This document shows positions 42,723-50,339 of a stretch of DNA of 64,000 nt, piece after piece (positions within the stretch are counted from its first letter, which is position 1; the number at the start of each line of letters is the position of its first letter). The position numbers were made by a program, and so were the translations under genes. This DNA comes from Bdellovibrio sp047344985. Lineage in GTDB: Bacteria; Bdellovibrionota; Bdellovibrionia; Bdellovibrionales; Bdellovibrionaceae. Under the pieces are notes generated by a model. It saw nothing but the letters and a program-made list of their open reading frames with translations. It had not been told where the DNA came from and did not search any database. The stretch spans positions 124,001 through 188,000 of the forward strand of contig NZ_CP178861.1 in assembly GCF_047344985.1 (NCBI RefSeq), given 5' to 3'.

Positions 42723-44677
42723 AGTTGTGTCGTCCCATTTTTATAGATTTTGTAAGTCGAAGTTCCTGACATATCTGAGTTAGTTTTTCCGTAAGCGTTT
42801 ACTTTAACATTGAGCATGTAGTAACCCGCAGGCAAACCTGCAAGCGAAACAGACTCTGAAGTTCCGATTGTACGACTTGATTTCGCAACGTAAGGGCTCG
42901 AGTATCCGCCGTACCAATAGCTGTCTTCGAAATAGACGTAAGATCCGTAGTATAAAATTAAATCGAGATCAGGTGCGTTTCCTGACGTTGTGTAAGTGAT
43001 GCCCAAAGTTGTTGAGCTTCCATCGTGATAGTAGAGATAGAAGTCATTGTTCTTTTGTTGATTAGAGTGATATACGGGATCCTTAACACCCATCTTTTCT
43101 TCCATCGCAGCTGCGCTGATTGAAACACCAGCACAAGTGGCAGCTTTAAGAAAATACGCGTAGTCTTGGGTAGATTTATTTTGCTTCTCTTCTGTAAGAA
43201 TATCATCCCATTTTGTATCTGGAGTGACGTTCTGAGAAAGAAGCCAATTAAACAAGCCAATATTAGGAATTGGATACTTTGCAGAATTCCTTAAGCTATA
43301 TGGAATTGGATTGGATCTGCTATTTCCAGCTGTATTTTCTCCTGCAAAAGTTTCCCATACTTCCGCAAAGGCAACGCCGCCGCCGAATTTTCCGGTATCA
43401 TATGATGCGGTCGTTCTACGCGTAGATTTATAAAGGGTCCTAGCAACAGATACTTCCCTGAATATACCCGTACCTGACAATGCACCGAAAACGTTATCAG
43501 GCTCTCCTTGATCTGTTCCGACTCCGGCAAGGTTAAAGGAAATACCTACTCCGGCGGTTCCGCCACCTTTATATCCATAGGTATCAACATAATAGTGGTA
43601 ACGTTTTGTGGTCGGAATTCGAGACTCATCTGGTGAAACTTTATTATCATCATACGCGTCAGCTCCGGTCAAAACAGCTGACTGAAGATAGTTTGCCCAG
43701 CCCTCGCTCCATGCAAGTCTGGCATCAATAATAAAGTTACCGTTGTGAGAACCGCCAGGAGACTCCGAGTGTCCGTAAGCATCTTCTAGAAAATGTCCAT
43801 ATTCGTGGAGAATTACAGAGTCATCAAAATGATCGGTGTCAGCACTTTTCACGTCGCCGTTGTTACCGCCTAAAATATAAAGTTTTCTCTCACCCGGTGA
43901 GTAAAATGAAAGAGGAGTCGAGGAATTAAAATATGTGTACGGATTGAATCCGGCCTTCCAATATACCGTAACTTTGTCGGCAACCCACCAAACATTGGTA
44001 TTAGTAGAAGGTGTTCCACCATTATTCTTAAAAATATTGCGACGAATATACTCATTGGCTAAAAGAATGTCGTAGTAAATATTAAAAGCACCACCCTCAA
44101 TTTTGGAGGAAATATTCTCATTAGCCTGTGCATAGACTGGAGACGTGGTGAGATCCTTTGTCGTCCCAAGCGTTATGTCAGATTGGGTGATCGTGAAATT
44201 CTGTGAAATGCTATAAGGCGCATTTTGGTAAATATCTTCCAAAACACTAATTTTTAAATAGTCATTATACGCACGCGAAAAAACTTTTAAGGTATATGTG
44301 CCTGCAGTTTTCGGGATTTCAAAATCTGCAATACCAGCAGTTGTAGTCTCTCCCTGTTGAACTCGATTTCCGGAAGAGTCATAAACGTGGAATTCAGCAA
44401 ATGGGATCGGAACTGCATCCAAAGTGTTGACTACACTGCTCAATCCATTCGTACTGCTGCCTGGAGTGAAATCCAACTGGCGATACAAAAACTTGGCCGA
44501 CATCTGCACGCGCAGACCGTTTGTGACTGTCGTAGGTTTCCCATAATATGCGGGTTCGGAGGACGCAGGGCCTTTTGACGAAAAGTCGTTGCCCTGAAAG
44601 CCGCCACCGCCGCCACAGGCAGAAAGAAGTAGTGAGAGGATGCTAATAGCAGCCGCTAAAATCCAGCGTAAATTCAT
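42701..44677 (-). CDS. Lipoprotein zinc metalloprotease with C-terminal PPC-like domain
   Basis: 658 residues. Lipoprotein signal with lipobox LLSAC (Cys21) followed by five Gly. An Ig/carboxypeptidase-regulatory-like domain at ~85-145. The zinc motif HEYGH at 291-295 (SVILHEYGHFLEDAYGH), with a likely third ligand Glu325 in AWSEGWANYLQ, 30 residues on, as in gluzincin-type proteases. The C-terminal ~540-650 shows the PPC pattern (NDFYLYYHDGSS, GNAPDLDLILYYG, SVSLAGLPAGYYMLNVKVNAYG). Probably an outer-membrane- or surface-attached protease; the substrate is unknown. Two TGTCT-type palindromes lie upstream. Confidence 0.78.
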   Translation of the reverse strand: MNLRWILAAAISILSLLLSACGGGGGFQGNDFSSKGPASSEPAYYGKPTTVTNGLRVQMSAKFLYRQLDFTPGSSTNGLSSVVNTLDAVPIPFAEFHVYDSSGNRVQQGETTTAGIADFEIPKTAGTYTLKVFSRAYNDYLKISVLEDIYQNAPYSISQNFTITQSDITLGTTKDLTTSPVYAQANENISSKIEGGAFNIYYDILLANEYIRRNIFKNNGGTPSTNTNVWWVADKVTVYWKAGFNPYTYFNSSTPLSFYSPGERKLYILGGNNGDVKSADTDHFDDSVILHEYGHFLEDAYGHSESPGGSHNGNFIIDARLAWSEGWANYLQSAVLTGADAYDDNKVSPDESRIPTTKRYHYYVDTYGYKGGGTAGVGISFNLAGVGTDQGEPDNVFGALSGTGIFREVSVARTLYKSTRRTTASYDTGKFGGGVAFAEVWETFAGENTAGNSRSNPIPYSLRNSAKYPIPNIGLFNWLLSQNVTPDTKWDDILTEEKQNKSTQDYAYFLKAATCAGVSISAAAMEEKMGVKDPVYHSNQQKNNDFYLYYHDGSSTTLGITYTTSGNAPDLDLILYYGSYVYFEDSYWYGGYSSPYVAKSSRTIGTSESVSLAGLPAGYYMLNVKVNAYGKTNSDMSGTSTYKIYKNGTTQLCGTEQP

Positions 44678-44774
44678 ACTGAACTTATCGGACTTAAGAA
44701 AGCATCACTGAACGTGAGAACACTGTAAAACTTGTTTAAAGTTTTCTGAAATTTGGTGAAGTTTTTTACAGGAC

Positions 44775-44791
44775 TGTCTCAATGAGAGAAG
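44775..44791. promoter_or_regulatory. TGTCT-N7-AGACA palindrome, degenerate copy
   Basis: TGTCT then N7 then AGAAG; eight of ten arm positions match. Internally TCTCA-A-TGAGA (44777-44787) is itself a perfect palindrome. It is 98 bases upstream of the metalloprotease start. Confidence 0.35.
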
Positions 44792-44815
44792 AGATCTTCA
44801 GAGGAGAAAATAAAA

Positions 44816-44832
44816 TGTCTTAGAGTGAGAAA
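44816..44832. promoter_or_regulatory. TGTCT-N7-AGACA palindrome upstream of the metalloprotease
   Basis: TGTCT-N7-AGAAA; nine of ten arm positions. The core AGAGTGAGA is the same as in the copy at 24128-24144. It is 139 bases upstream of the start at 44677. Confidence 0.4.
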
Positions 44833-44882
44833 ATAAAAAAAGGTCCGATGGCCACTCTGAAACATAAACCTGTTTTAGCTAA

Positions 44883-44939
44883 GGTGGGTGACCATTATAA
44901 CAACTTTAGGCTTCTCAGTACGAGCTGAGCTTGCTCACC
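44883..44939. other. Nested stem-loop element, possible structured RNA
   Basis: GGTGGGT (44883-44889) can pair with GCTCACC (44933-44939) using two G-U pairs, enclosing CTCAG (44914-44918) and CTGAG (44925-44929) with a 6-base loop. No T-run follows. It is close to a REP-type palindrome and may be part of the same repeat unit. Confidence 0.35.
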
Positions 44940-44942
44940 ATT

Positions 44943-44958
44943 GTCAGGGACAGTCCCC
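44943..44958. repeat. REP-like palindrome GGGAC-A-GTCCC
   Basis: TGTCAGGGACAGTCCCC: GGGAC (44947-44951), A, GTCCC (44953-44957). Motifs of the GGGAC(N)GTCCC type are common in REP/RAYT-associated repeats of many bacteria. Only one copy is seen in this window. Confidence 0.5.
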
Positions 44959-45026
44959 AAAAATATGCTTGTAAGGTTTAATTTCGATGAGCTTTACGCC
45001 GTCGAACCTCTGACTGTTATTCTATC

Positions 45027-45311
45027 ATGTCTTTCAAACCCGTCAACGAAACCAGACTCTTACTTTCAGGCAAAGCTGCCGATAAATTGCTTATGACGCC
45101 AGAAAAGCTCGATTTTATTTTTCCGTTCGTTGTTTTTTTCTATGGACTCCTGATGGTTCTTGTGTTGGAGAACCCTGTCCTGGTGCGCATCGGCCAAGAG
45201 CGCATGGGTGAAGCGTTTCACAACCTTTCCCGTCACAAAACTCTCGGTTGGGTGTGTTTTTTCGTCGGCGGATTGTGGTCCGCGCAGAATGTCTGGTACT
45301 CTGCTCTTTAA
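45027..45311 (+). CDS. Small hypothetical membrane protein
   Basis: 94 residues with two hydrophobic helices (FIFPFVVFFYGLLMVLVL and TLGWVCFFVGGLWSAQNVWY) joined by a charged loop. No family recognised. It lies 37 bases upstream of xseA on the same strand and may be co-transcribed with it. No strong ribosome-binding site is visible before ATG 45027. Confidence 0.6.
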   Translation: MSFKPVNETRLLLSGKAADKLLMTPEKLDFIFPFVVFFYGLLMVLVLENPVLVRIGQERMGEAFHNLSRHKTLGWVCFFVGGLWSAQNVWYSAL

Positions 45312-45348
45312 TTGACTCAAAGCGGGGAGCCCATTAGCTTGGACTTCC

Positions 45349-46755
45349 ATGTCAGACGTACCAAATCAAGCTCTTCGCAAAACTGAAATTTCGGCACAAG
45401 CCACTCTCGGCGCTATGGATGTAGCTCCGCGCGGAAATGAGCCATCAGTTCTTTCCGTTGAGCAACTCAATGTCTACATCAAACAACTTCTTGAAGGCCA
45501 AGTCGGCATGGTGTGGGTGAAGGGCGAGATCTCGAACTTCAAAGCTCATACATCAGGGCATTTTTATTTCAGTTTGAAAGATGCCAAATCACAAATTACT
45601 GCTGTGATGTTTCGCGGGCACAACGCACGTCTGAAGTTTAAACCGACAGATGGCATGGAAGTGATCGTGCGCGGTCGTATTTCTGTGTACGAGCCTCGCG
45701 GCAACTATCAACTCATGTGTGAGATGATGGAGCCCGTAGGTGCCGGAGCTTTGCAAAAAGCTTTTGAGCAGCTAAAAACAAAACTGAAAGCGGAAGGGCT
45801 TTTTGAATCGGCAAGAAAAAAACCGATTCCGACTTTTCCAAGACATATCGCGATTGTGACGTCACCAACGGGGGCGGCGATTCGAGATATTCTCAATGTT
45901 CTTTCTCGACGTGCGCGTTCTATTCAAGTGACAGTTGTGCCGACGATTGTGCAAGGGGAAGCGGCGGCTCCACAGATTCGTGAAGCTTTTAAAAAAGCGG
46001 TGGCACTTCCCGGCGTTGATGTTGTGATCATCGGTCGCGGTGGTGGGTCCATTGAAGACATGTGGTGCTTTAATGACGAAGCCTTGGCGCGTTTGATTGC
46101 AGCAAGTCCTTTGCCAGTGATCTCAGCCGTGGGACACGAAATTGATTTTACTATTGCTGACTTTGTTGCCGATCTTCGTGCGCCAACACCCTCCGCAGCG
46201 GCAGAGCTTGTTGCGAAAAGTGCTGGCGAGTTAGGTACAAAAGTAAAATCATTGGAAAGAATGCTTCATCTTTCATTTGAAAAGAAGATGAAGTTTTTAA
46301 CGGAAAAGATCCGTGGCTTATCCAAGCGCCTTGTAGATCCGCAACGTCGTTTGCAAGATTTAGAATTGCGTAATGATGATCTTTTAAATCGTCTGGAATT
46401 TGCAATGAATCGTCGTCTGTCAGAGCGCCATCATCGCGTGGAACTTTTGACAGAGAAATTGGGAAATCCTGAAGACCTCATTGAAGAAAAGAAAAAAGAT
46501 CTGGAATATTTAAGGGCTCATATGGAAAAGGCGTTGGCTTTTTCTATTGAGAAAAAGAATGCGCGTATGGCGCGTCTGATGTCCGTCTTGGACAGTTTAA
46601 GTCCTCTGAAAGTTGTTGAAAGAGGCTATTCAATTGTGACTAAGAAAAGTGAAGTTATTAAATCGGCGAGCCAGGTGAAAAAAGGGGACGTTATCGACGT
46701 TCGCTTGGCGCAAGGTTCACTGACCGCTGTCGTTGACAGTGTGAAGGAGGAATAA
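45349..46755 (+). CDS. xseA: Exodeoxyribonuclease VII large subunit
   Basis: 468 residues. An N-terminal OB-fold (LSVEQLNVYIKQLLEG, VWVKGEISNFKAHTSGHFYFSLKD), then the nuclease core with IAIVTSPTGAAIRDI, GRGGGSIEDMWCFNDEALARLIAASPLPVISAVGHEID and FVADLRAPTPSAAAE, then a long coiled-coil (~290-410). It degrades single-stranded DNA with XseB. The first ~25 residues before the OB-fold are longer than usual; the start may lie downstream. XseB follows 1 base later. Confidence 0.95.
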   Translation: MSDVPNQALRKTEISAQATLGAMDVAPRGNEPSVLSVEQLNVYIKQLLEGQVGMVWVKGEISNFKAHTSGHFYFSLKDAKSQITAVMFRGHNARLKFKPTDGMEVIVRGRISVYEPRGNYQLMCEMMEPVGAGALQKAFEQLKTKLKAEGLFESARKKPIPTFPRHIAIVTSPTGAAIRDILNVLSRRARSIQVTVVPTIVQGEAAAPQIREAFKKAVALPGVDVVIIGRGGGSIEDMWCFNDEALARLIAASPLPVISAVGHEIDFTIADFVADLRAPTPSAAAELVAKSAGELGTKVKSLERMLHLSFEKKMKFLTEKIRGLSKRLVDPQRRLQDLELRNDDLLNRLEFAMNRRLSERHHRVELLTEKLGNPEDLIEEKKKDLEYLRAHMEKALAFSIEKKNARMARLMSVLDSLSPLKVVERGYSIVTKKSEVIKSASQVKKGDVIDVRLAQGSLTAVVDSVKEE

Positions 46756-46756
46756 C

Positions 46757-46981
46757 ATGGATTTTGAGAAAAAACTCAGCCGCCTCGAAGAGATCGTGCA
46801 AAAGATGGAAAAAGGAGATTTGGCTTTAGAAGAATCTCTGAAACTTTTTGAAGAAGGCGTAAAGCTTTCTCGTGAGTGCCATCAGCGTTTGAATGAAGCA
46901 GAAGCAAAAGTAAAACTTTTGATGTCTGTGGGTGCTGACGGCAAACCTGTTGTGACGGATTTCACTCCAGAGGAAAACTAA
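46757..46981 (+). CDS. xseB: Exodeoxyribonuclease VII small subunit
   Basis: 74 residues, the expected size. It matches the family pattern FEKKLSRLEEIVQKMEKGDLALEESLKLFEEGVKLSRECHQRLNEAEAKV. It binds along the XseA coiled coil. GGAGG lies just before ATG 46757. One base separates its stop from the ispA start. Confidence 0.95.
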   Translation: MDFEKKLSRLEEIVQKMEKGDLALEESLKLFEEGVKLSRECHQRLNEAEAKVKLLMSVGADGKPVVTDFTPEEN

Positions 46982-46982
46982 A

Positions 46983-47852
46983 TTGGACTTGGCTATTCAA
47001 CTTGAAAAAGAAATCGCAACCCGTGTTGAGACTGTGAACCAGTATGTGGAAAAGTATCTTTCCACAATGGAGCTGCCACAAGGTGAAGCGATTTCCGAGT
47101 TGAGAAAGTCCATGCTTTATTCCGCAACGAATGGCGGAAAACGTTTCCGTCCTGTGTTGTCTTTGCTGGTTGCGGAACTTTTTGGTTGCTCGCAAGAGCG
47201 CATCCTCCCTTTTGCAACAGCTGTTGAATTGATTCATACATATTCTTTGATTCACGACGATCTTCCTTGCATGGATAACGATGATGTTCGTCGTGGTAAA
47301 CCTACGAATCATAAAGTCTTTGGTGAAGATTTCGCATTGCTTGCCGGGGATGCTCTTTTAACGGAAGCATTTTTACTTATTGCCGACGGTTACAGCGACA
47401 CAAGCTTCCTTGTGGGACAATTGACACGCCTTCTTTCTGAAGCCGCTGGTGTTCGCGGCATGGTCGGTGGCCAAGCCATTGATCTTCGCGCGGGCCAAAA
47501 GAAATTTTCTAAGGAAGAACTCACGCACTTACATCTTTTAAAAACAGGGGCCTTAATCCGTGTTGCCGTTGAAGGAGCTGCTGTGATCGCAGGGGCTCGT
47601 CCAATGGACATTGAAAGTTTGCGTAAATTCGGCGAAGGTTTGGGTCTTGCGTTCCAAGTAGCCGACGATGTTTTAGATCACGGTGAAAAAGATCAAGACC
47701 AAAGAAGCTTTACGGGCATCATGGGTCTTGAAGGAACTAAAACGTATCTTCAAGAAATCAGTAAAAACACTTTAGCGGAACTTCACAAAGTCTCTGCCGA
47801 AGCTCCGATGTTGGAATACCTCATTAGCTTTAATCTGTCGCGTGACCACTAA
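46983..47852 (+). CDS. ispA: Polyprenyl synthetase, farnesyl diphosphate synthase type
   Basis: 289 residues. First Asp-rich motif in HDDLPCMDNDDVRRGKPTNHKVFGE and second in FQVADDVLDHGEKDQDQ, plus GGKRFRP at the isopentenyl diphosphate site. The insert in DDLPCMD is typical of bacterial short-chain FPP/GPP synthases. Start is TTG 46983 with GAGG about 10 bases upstream. It makes the prenyl precursor for undecaprenyl phosphate and quinones. The 3' end overlaps the antitoxin gene of the opposite strand by 4 bases. Confidence 0.92.
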   Translation: MDLAIQLEKEIATRVETVNQYVEKYLSTMELPQGEAISELRKSMLYSATNGGKRFRPVLSLLVAELFGCSQERILPFATAVELIHTYSLIHDDLPCMDNDDVRRGKPTNHKVFGEDFALLAGDALLTEAFLLIADGYSDTSFLVGQLTRLLSEAAGVRGMVGGQAIDLRAGQKKFSKEELTHLHLLKTGALIRVAVEGAAVIAGARPMDIESLRKFGEGLGLAFQVADDVLDHGEKDQDQRSFTGIMGLEGTKTYLQEISKNTLAELHKVSAEAPMLEYLISFNLSRDH

Positions 47853-48136
47853 GCCGCTCTTGCTTTGAGTGCGACCGTATAATTTAGAACAGATAGAATT
47901 TCGACAAGTTTATCGATTGTCATGTGTCCAACCTGTCCTGAGAAAATTTTTGAAATGCGATCTTGAGAAAGACCTGGCACTAAACTCGCTAGTTTTCTCT
48001 GAGAAATTTTATTATCCAGACAATGATTTTTGATTGTATCGATCAGTTCCATTTTTATTCTGAAAACCTGAATGTCGATACCCCAGTCGTCAGCTAAGCG
48101 TTCCAATGATTGCGGTTTAAGTTTCTCAGTTTTCAT
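47849..48136 (-). CDS. XRE-family antitoxin (HigA-like)
   Basis: 95 residues with a helix-turn-helix (NKISQRKLASLVPGLSQDRISKIFSGQVGHMTIDKLVEILSVL), typical of XRE/HigA antitoxins, and a short N-terminal extension. It follows the toxin gene with a 4-base overlap (ATGA), the usual toxin-first HigBA order. It presumably neutralises the toxin and represses the operon. Its end overlaps the ispA stop. Confidence 0.82.
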   Translation of the reverse strand: MKTEKLKPQSLERLADDWGIDIQVFRIKMELIDTIKNHCLDNKISQRKLASLVPGLSQDRISKIFSGQVGHMTIDKLVEILSVLNYTVALKARAA

Positions 48137-48477
48137 AATTCAATTCTCTTTATTCTGTTGCGGATGGTTTCTTTATCTTTTTGTAAAAGCTCTTGAGACT
48201 TTTTATGAAAAGCGTACACAAAAACCAAATAGCGACCTTTCATAAGGGTCGAGACAGCGCGCCAATTTCCAGATGAGTCCTTGACCTTAAATTCTAAGAT
48301 CTTTGTTTTCTTATCGATCTTAAAAATTTTAAAATCATGCTGATTAAGTCTTTCCCCATTTATAAAGCGAATGACCAAAGAGAAAATGTCTTCCTTGGCG
48401 CTTAAGGGGAATGTTGCGATTTCTTTTTTAAAGCTGGCCGTCTGGACAACCTCAATTGATTGTAAATTTACTATCAT
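48133..48477 (-). CDS. RelE/HigB-type toxin (phage Gp49-like)
   Basis: 114 residues. The core KTKILEFKVKDSSGNWRAVSTLMKGRYLVFVYAFHKKSQELLQKDKETIRNRIKRI matches the Gp49/HigB family: a basic beta-sheet with an Arg in the NWRAV strand and the LVFVYAFHKKS strand. It is probably a translation-dependent mRNA endonuclease. First gene of the toxin-antitoxin operon, divergent from tlyA. Confidence 0.82.
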   Translation of the reverse strand: MIVNLQSIEVVQTASFKKEIATFPLSAKEDIFSLVIRFINGERLNQHDFKIFKIDKKTKILEFKVKDSSGNWRAVSTLMKGRYLVFVYAFHKKSQELLQKDKETIRNRIKRIEL

Positions 48478-48571
48478 ATGGCTACCATGTCAAGGGTTCA
48501 AATTTAGTGGCTGCTAGATTGAAACCAGGGCTTTTGACTCTTAAGCTGCTTTAAACTAAGCTCCAGGTCCG

Positions 48572-49357
48572 ATGAACGGAAAAACCACCCCTCAAAAAGT
48601 ACGTCTGGATGTCTATCTTGTTGAAAAAGGATTGGCTCAGTCGCGCACGCATGCTCAGGAATTGATTGATGCCGGTCAGGTTTTTCAGGTTGAAGGTTCT
48701 CAGAAAAAAGTTTTAAAAAAATCGAGCTTCTCCGTAAACGACAGTATGCAGATTTTGGTTGAAGAAGGTCCTGCAAATCGTTTTGTCTCTCGGGGAGGAT
48801 TGAAGCTAGAAGGCGCGCTAGAACATCTCAAACTTTCCGTAAAAGATTTCAAAGTTCTTGATGTGGGAATTTCAACAGGTGGATTTACTGACTGCCTTTT
48901 GCAAAAAGGGGCAGCACAAGTTCTTGGGGTCGACGTCGGCCACGGTCAAGTGAACACGGAACTTTTAAAAAATCCGCGCCTTCAAGTCATTGAAGGAATC
49001 AACGCCCGAAATCTCTCGCAAGAAGCTGAAGTCCTTAAAGCAACACCGCAGGAAAAATTTGATCTTGCGGTCATGGATGTTTCTTTTATTTCGATCTCTT
49101 TGATTATCCCTCAATTAGTTCATTTTCTTAAGACCGAAGGCCATCTTTTGAGTCTGGTTAAACCCCAATTTGAAGTCGGCGTTGACGGCCTGTCAAAGGG
49201 GGGTATAGTCAAGGATGTTTCACTTTATGCGGATGTTGAAACGCGCGTAAAAGAAGTTTGCGCGAAACACGGTCTAAAAGTGATCGACTATTTCTCTTCT
49301 CCGATTCAAGGAAAGGATGGCAATAATGAGTTCTTTGTCTTTGCTAAAAAAGTCTAG
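48572..49357 (+). CDS. tlyA: TlyA-family rRNA 2'-O-methyltransferase/hemolysin
   Basis: 261 residues. N-terminal S4 RNA-binding domain (VRLDVYLVEKGLAQSRTHAQELIDAGQV), then an FtsJ-like methyltransferase with the SAM motif VLDVGISTGGFTDCLLQKGA and GVDVGHGQ, and LVKPQFEVG. Members methylate 16S/23S rRNA; a hemolysin name persists in databases. In other genomes tlyA often lies near ispA and xseAB, as here, but a toxin-antitoxin pair separates them. The lipoprotein gene starts inside its 3' end. Confidence 0.92.
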   Translation: MNGKTTPQKVRLDVYLVEKGLAQSRTHAQELIDAGQVFQVEGSQKKVLKKSSFSVNDSMQILVEEGPANRFVSRGGLKLEGALEHLKLSVKDFKVLDVGISTGGFTDCLLQKGAAQVLGVDVGHGQVNTELLKNPRLQVIEGINARNLSQEAEVLKATPQEKFDLAVMDVSFISISLIIPQLVHFLKTEGHLLSLVKPQFEVGVDGLSKGGIVKDVSLYADVETRVKEVCAKHGLKVIDYFSSPIQGKDGNNEFFVFAKKV

Positions 49358-50330
49358 TTGGATTTTACCTCTTCTCATTCTCGCAAGCTGCCAAACAATT
49401 AAGACTCGCGAAGACATTCGCAAAGCCGCGCAACCAAGACCGACTCAGCCAGGTCCGCACGCTCAACATCCAGCTCAGCCAACTCCGCAACCGCCACCTA
49501 TCGAAACAGAAGAAGAGGAAGTGACTCAAGCTCCTCCTCCGCCACCACCGCCAGCTCCTGTGATTCCGTCCATGCCTCGCATTGGAATTATTTTGGGTGC
49601 CGGTGGAGCAAAGACTTACGCGCACATTGGTTTTTTGCATGAGTTGATGCGTGCGAAAGTTCCGGTGCAATCAATCAGCGGTGTGGAGTTCGCAGCTCCG
49701 ATGGCGGCACTTTACGCGAACAAAGAACAGGCCAACGATGTTGAATGGCAAATGTTCAAATTGAAAGACGAAGACGTCGTTAAAAAATCTCTTTTGGGTT
49801 CTGTTCACAAAAACAACGAAGTGACGGTGCTTAAAGATTTTGTAGGAACGGCCTTCAATCGTTCCAAGGTGGAAGACTTCCGCATTCCTTTTGCGTGTCC
49901 GTCTTACAACATGAAAAAGAACCAGATTTATTTGATGAATCGTGGACCGCTAGATCAGTTGATGTACCTTTGCATGTCTTATCCTCCGTTCTTTAAACCC
50001 TATCAAAGCAGTGTTGCTGGTGTGCGTGATATCACGTCGCTTGCGAACTATATGCGTTCAAAAGGGGCGAACTACATCGTTCTTGTGAATGTTCTTCAGG
50101 CTCCGGGCGGATCGCCGTACACTTTGGATGCCGCAGCAACGGACAACGTACTATGGAGCGAGATCGCGGGCTTATATAATAAGCCTATTGCGGGAGTTGA
50201 CACTGTCGTCTCGCTTGAGACGGGGAACTATGGTATTATGGATTTCGATAAACGCCGCGAGATTATGAACAAGGGCGCTGAGTCAGCCGCTCGTCAGTTA
50301 AAAGTTCTAACTCGTAAATGGGGTCTGTAG
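49326..50330 (+). CDS. Lipoprotein with degenerate patatin-like domain
   Basis: 334 residues from ATG 49326; ATG 49317 is possible but too close to the AAGG site. Lipobox LILASC (Cys22), then a Pro/Gln/Glu-rich linker (~36-83) with polyproline. The patatin oxyanion loop is recognisable in GIILGAGGAKTYAHIGFLHEL, but the GxSxG nucleophile elbow reads SGVEFAAP, placing Glu121 where the catalytic Ser should be. The catalytic DG(G/A) is also altered (GVRDITS). It is probably not a phospholipase. It overlaps tlyA by 32 bases and precedes pepP by 9. Confidence 0.75.
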   Translation: MSSLSLLKKSSWILPLLILASCQTIKTREDIRKAAQPRPTQPGPHAQHPAQPTPQPPPIETEEEEVTQAPPPPPPPAPVIPSMPRIGIILGAGGAKTYAHIGFLHELMRAKVPVQSISGVEFAAPMAALYANKEQANDVEWQMFKLKDEDVVKKSLLGSVHKNNEVTVLKDFVGTAFNRSKVEDFRIPFACPSYNMKKNQIYLMNRGPLDQLMYLCMSYPPFFKPYQSSVAGVRDITSLANYMRSKGANYIVLVNVLQAPGGSPYTLDAAATDNVLWSEIAGLYNKPIAGVDTVVSLETGNYGIMDFDKRREIMNKGAESAARQLKVLTRKWGL

Positions 50331-50339
50331 GAGAAACGA

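Larger units (their letters stand above)
44678..45026. other. 349-base intergenic region with regulatory and structured elements
   Basis: Holds no credible gene. It contains two TGTCT-N7-AGACA-like palindromes (44775-44791 and 44816-44832), a purine-rich stretch, a pair of nested hairpins (44883-44939) and a GGGAC-A-GTCCC palindrome (44947-44957) of REP type, then the promoter region of the small membrane protein gene at 45027. Confidence 0.6.

Noticed and set aside
48465..48493. TTGACA-like -35 box for the toxin-antitoxin operon
   Set aside because: At 16-18 base spacing the -10 box would fall inside the toxin coding region, which conflicts with the only good start codon.
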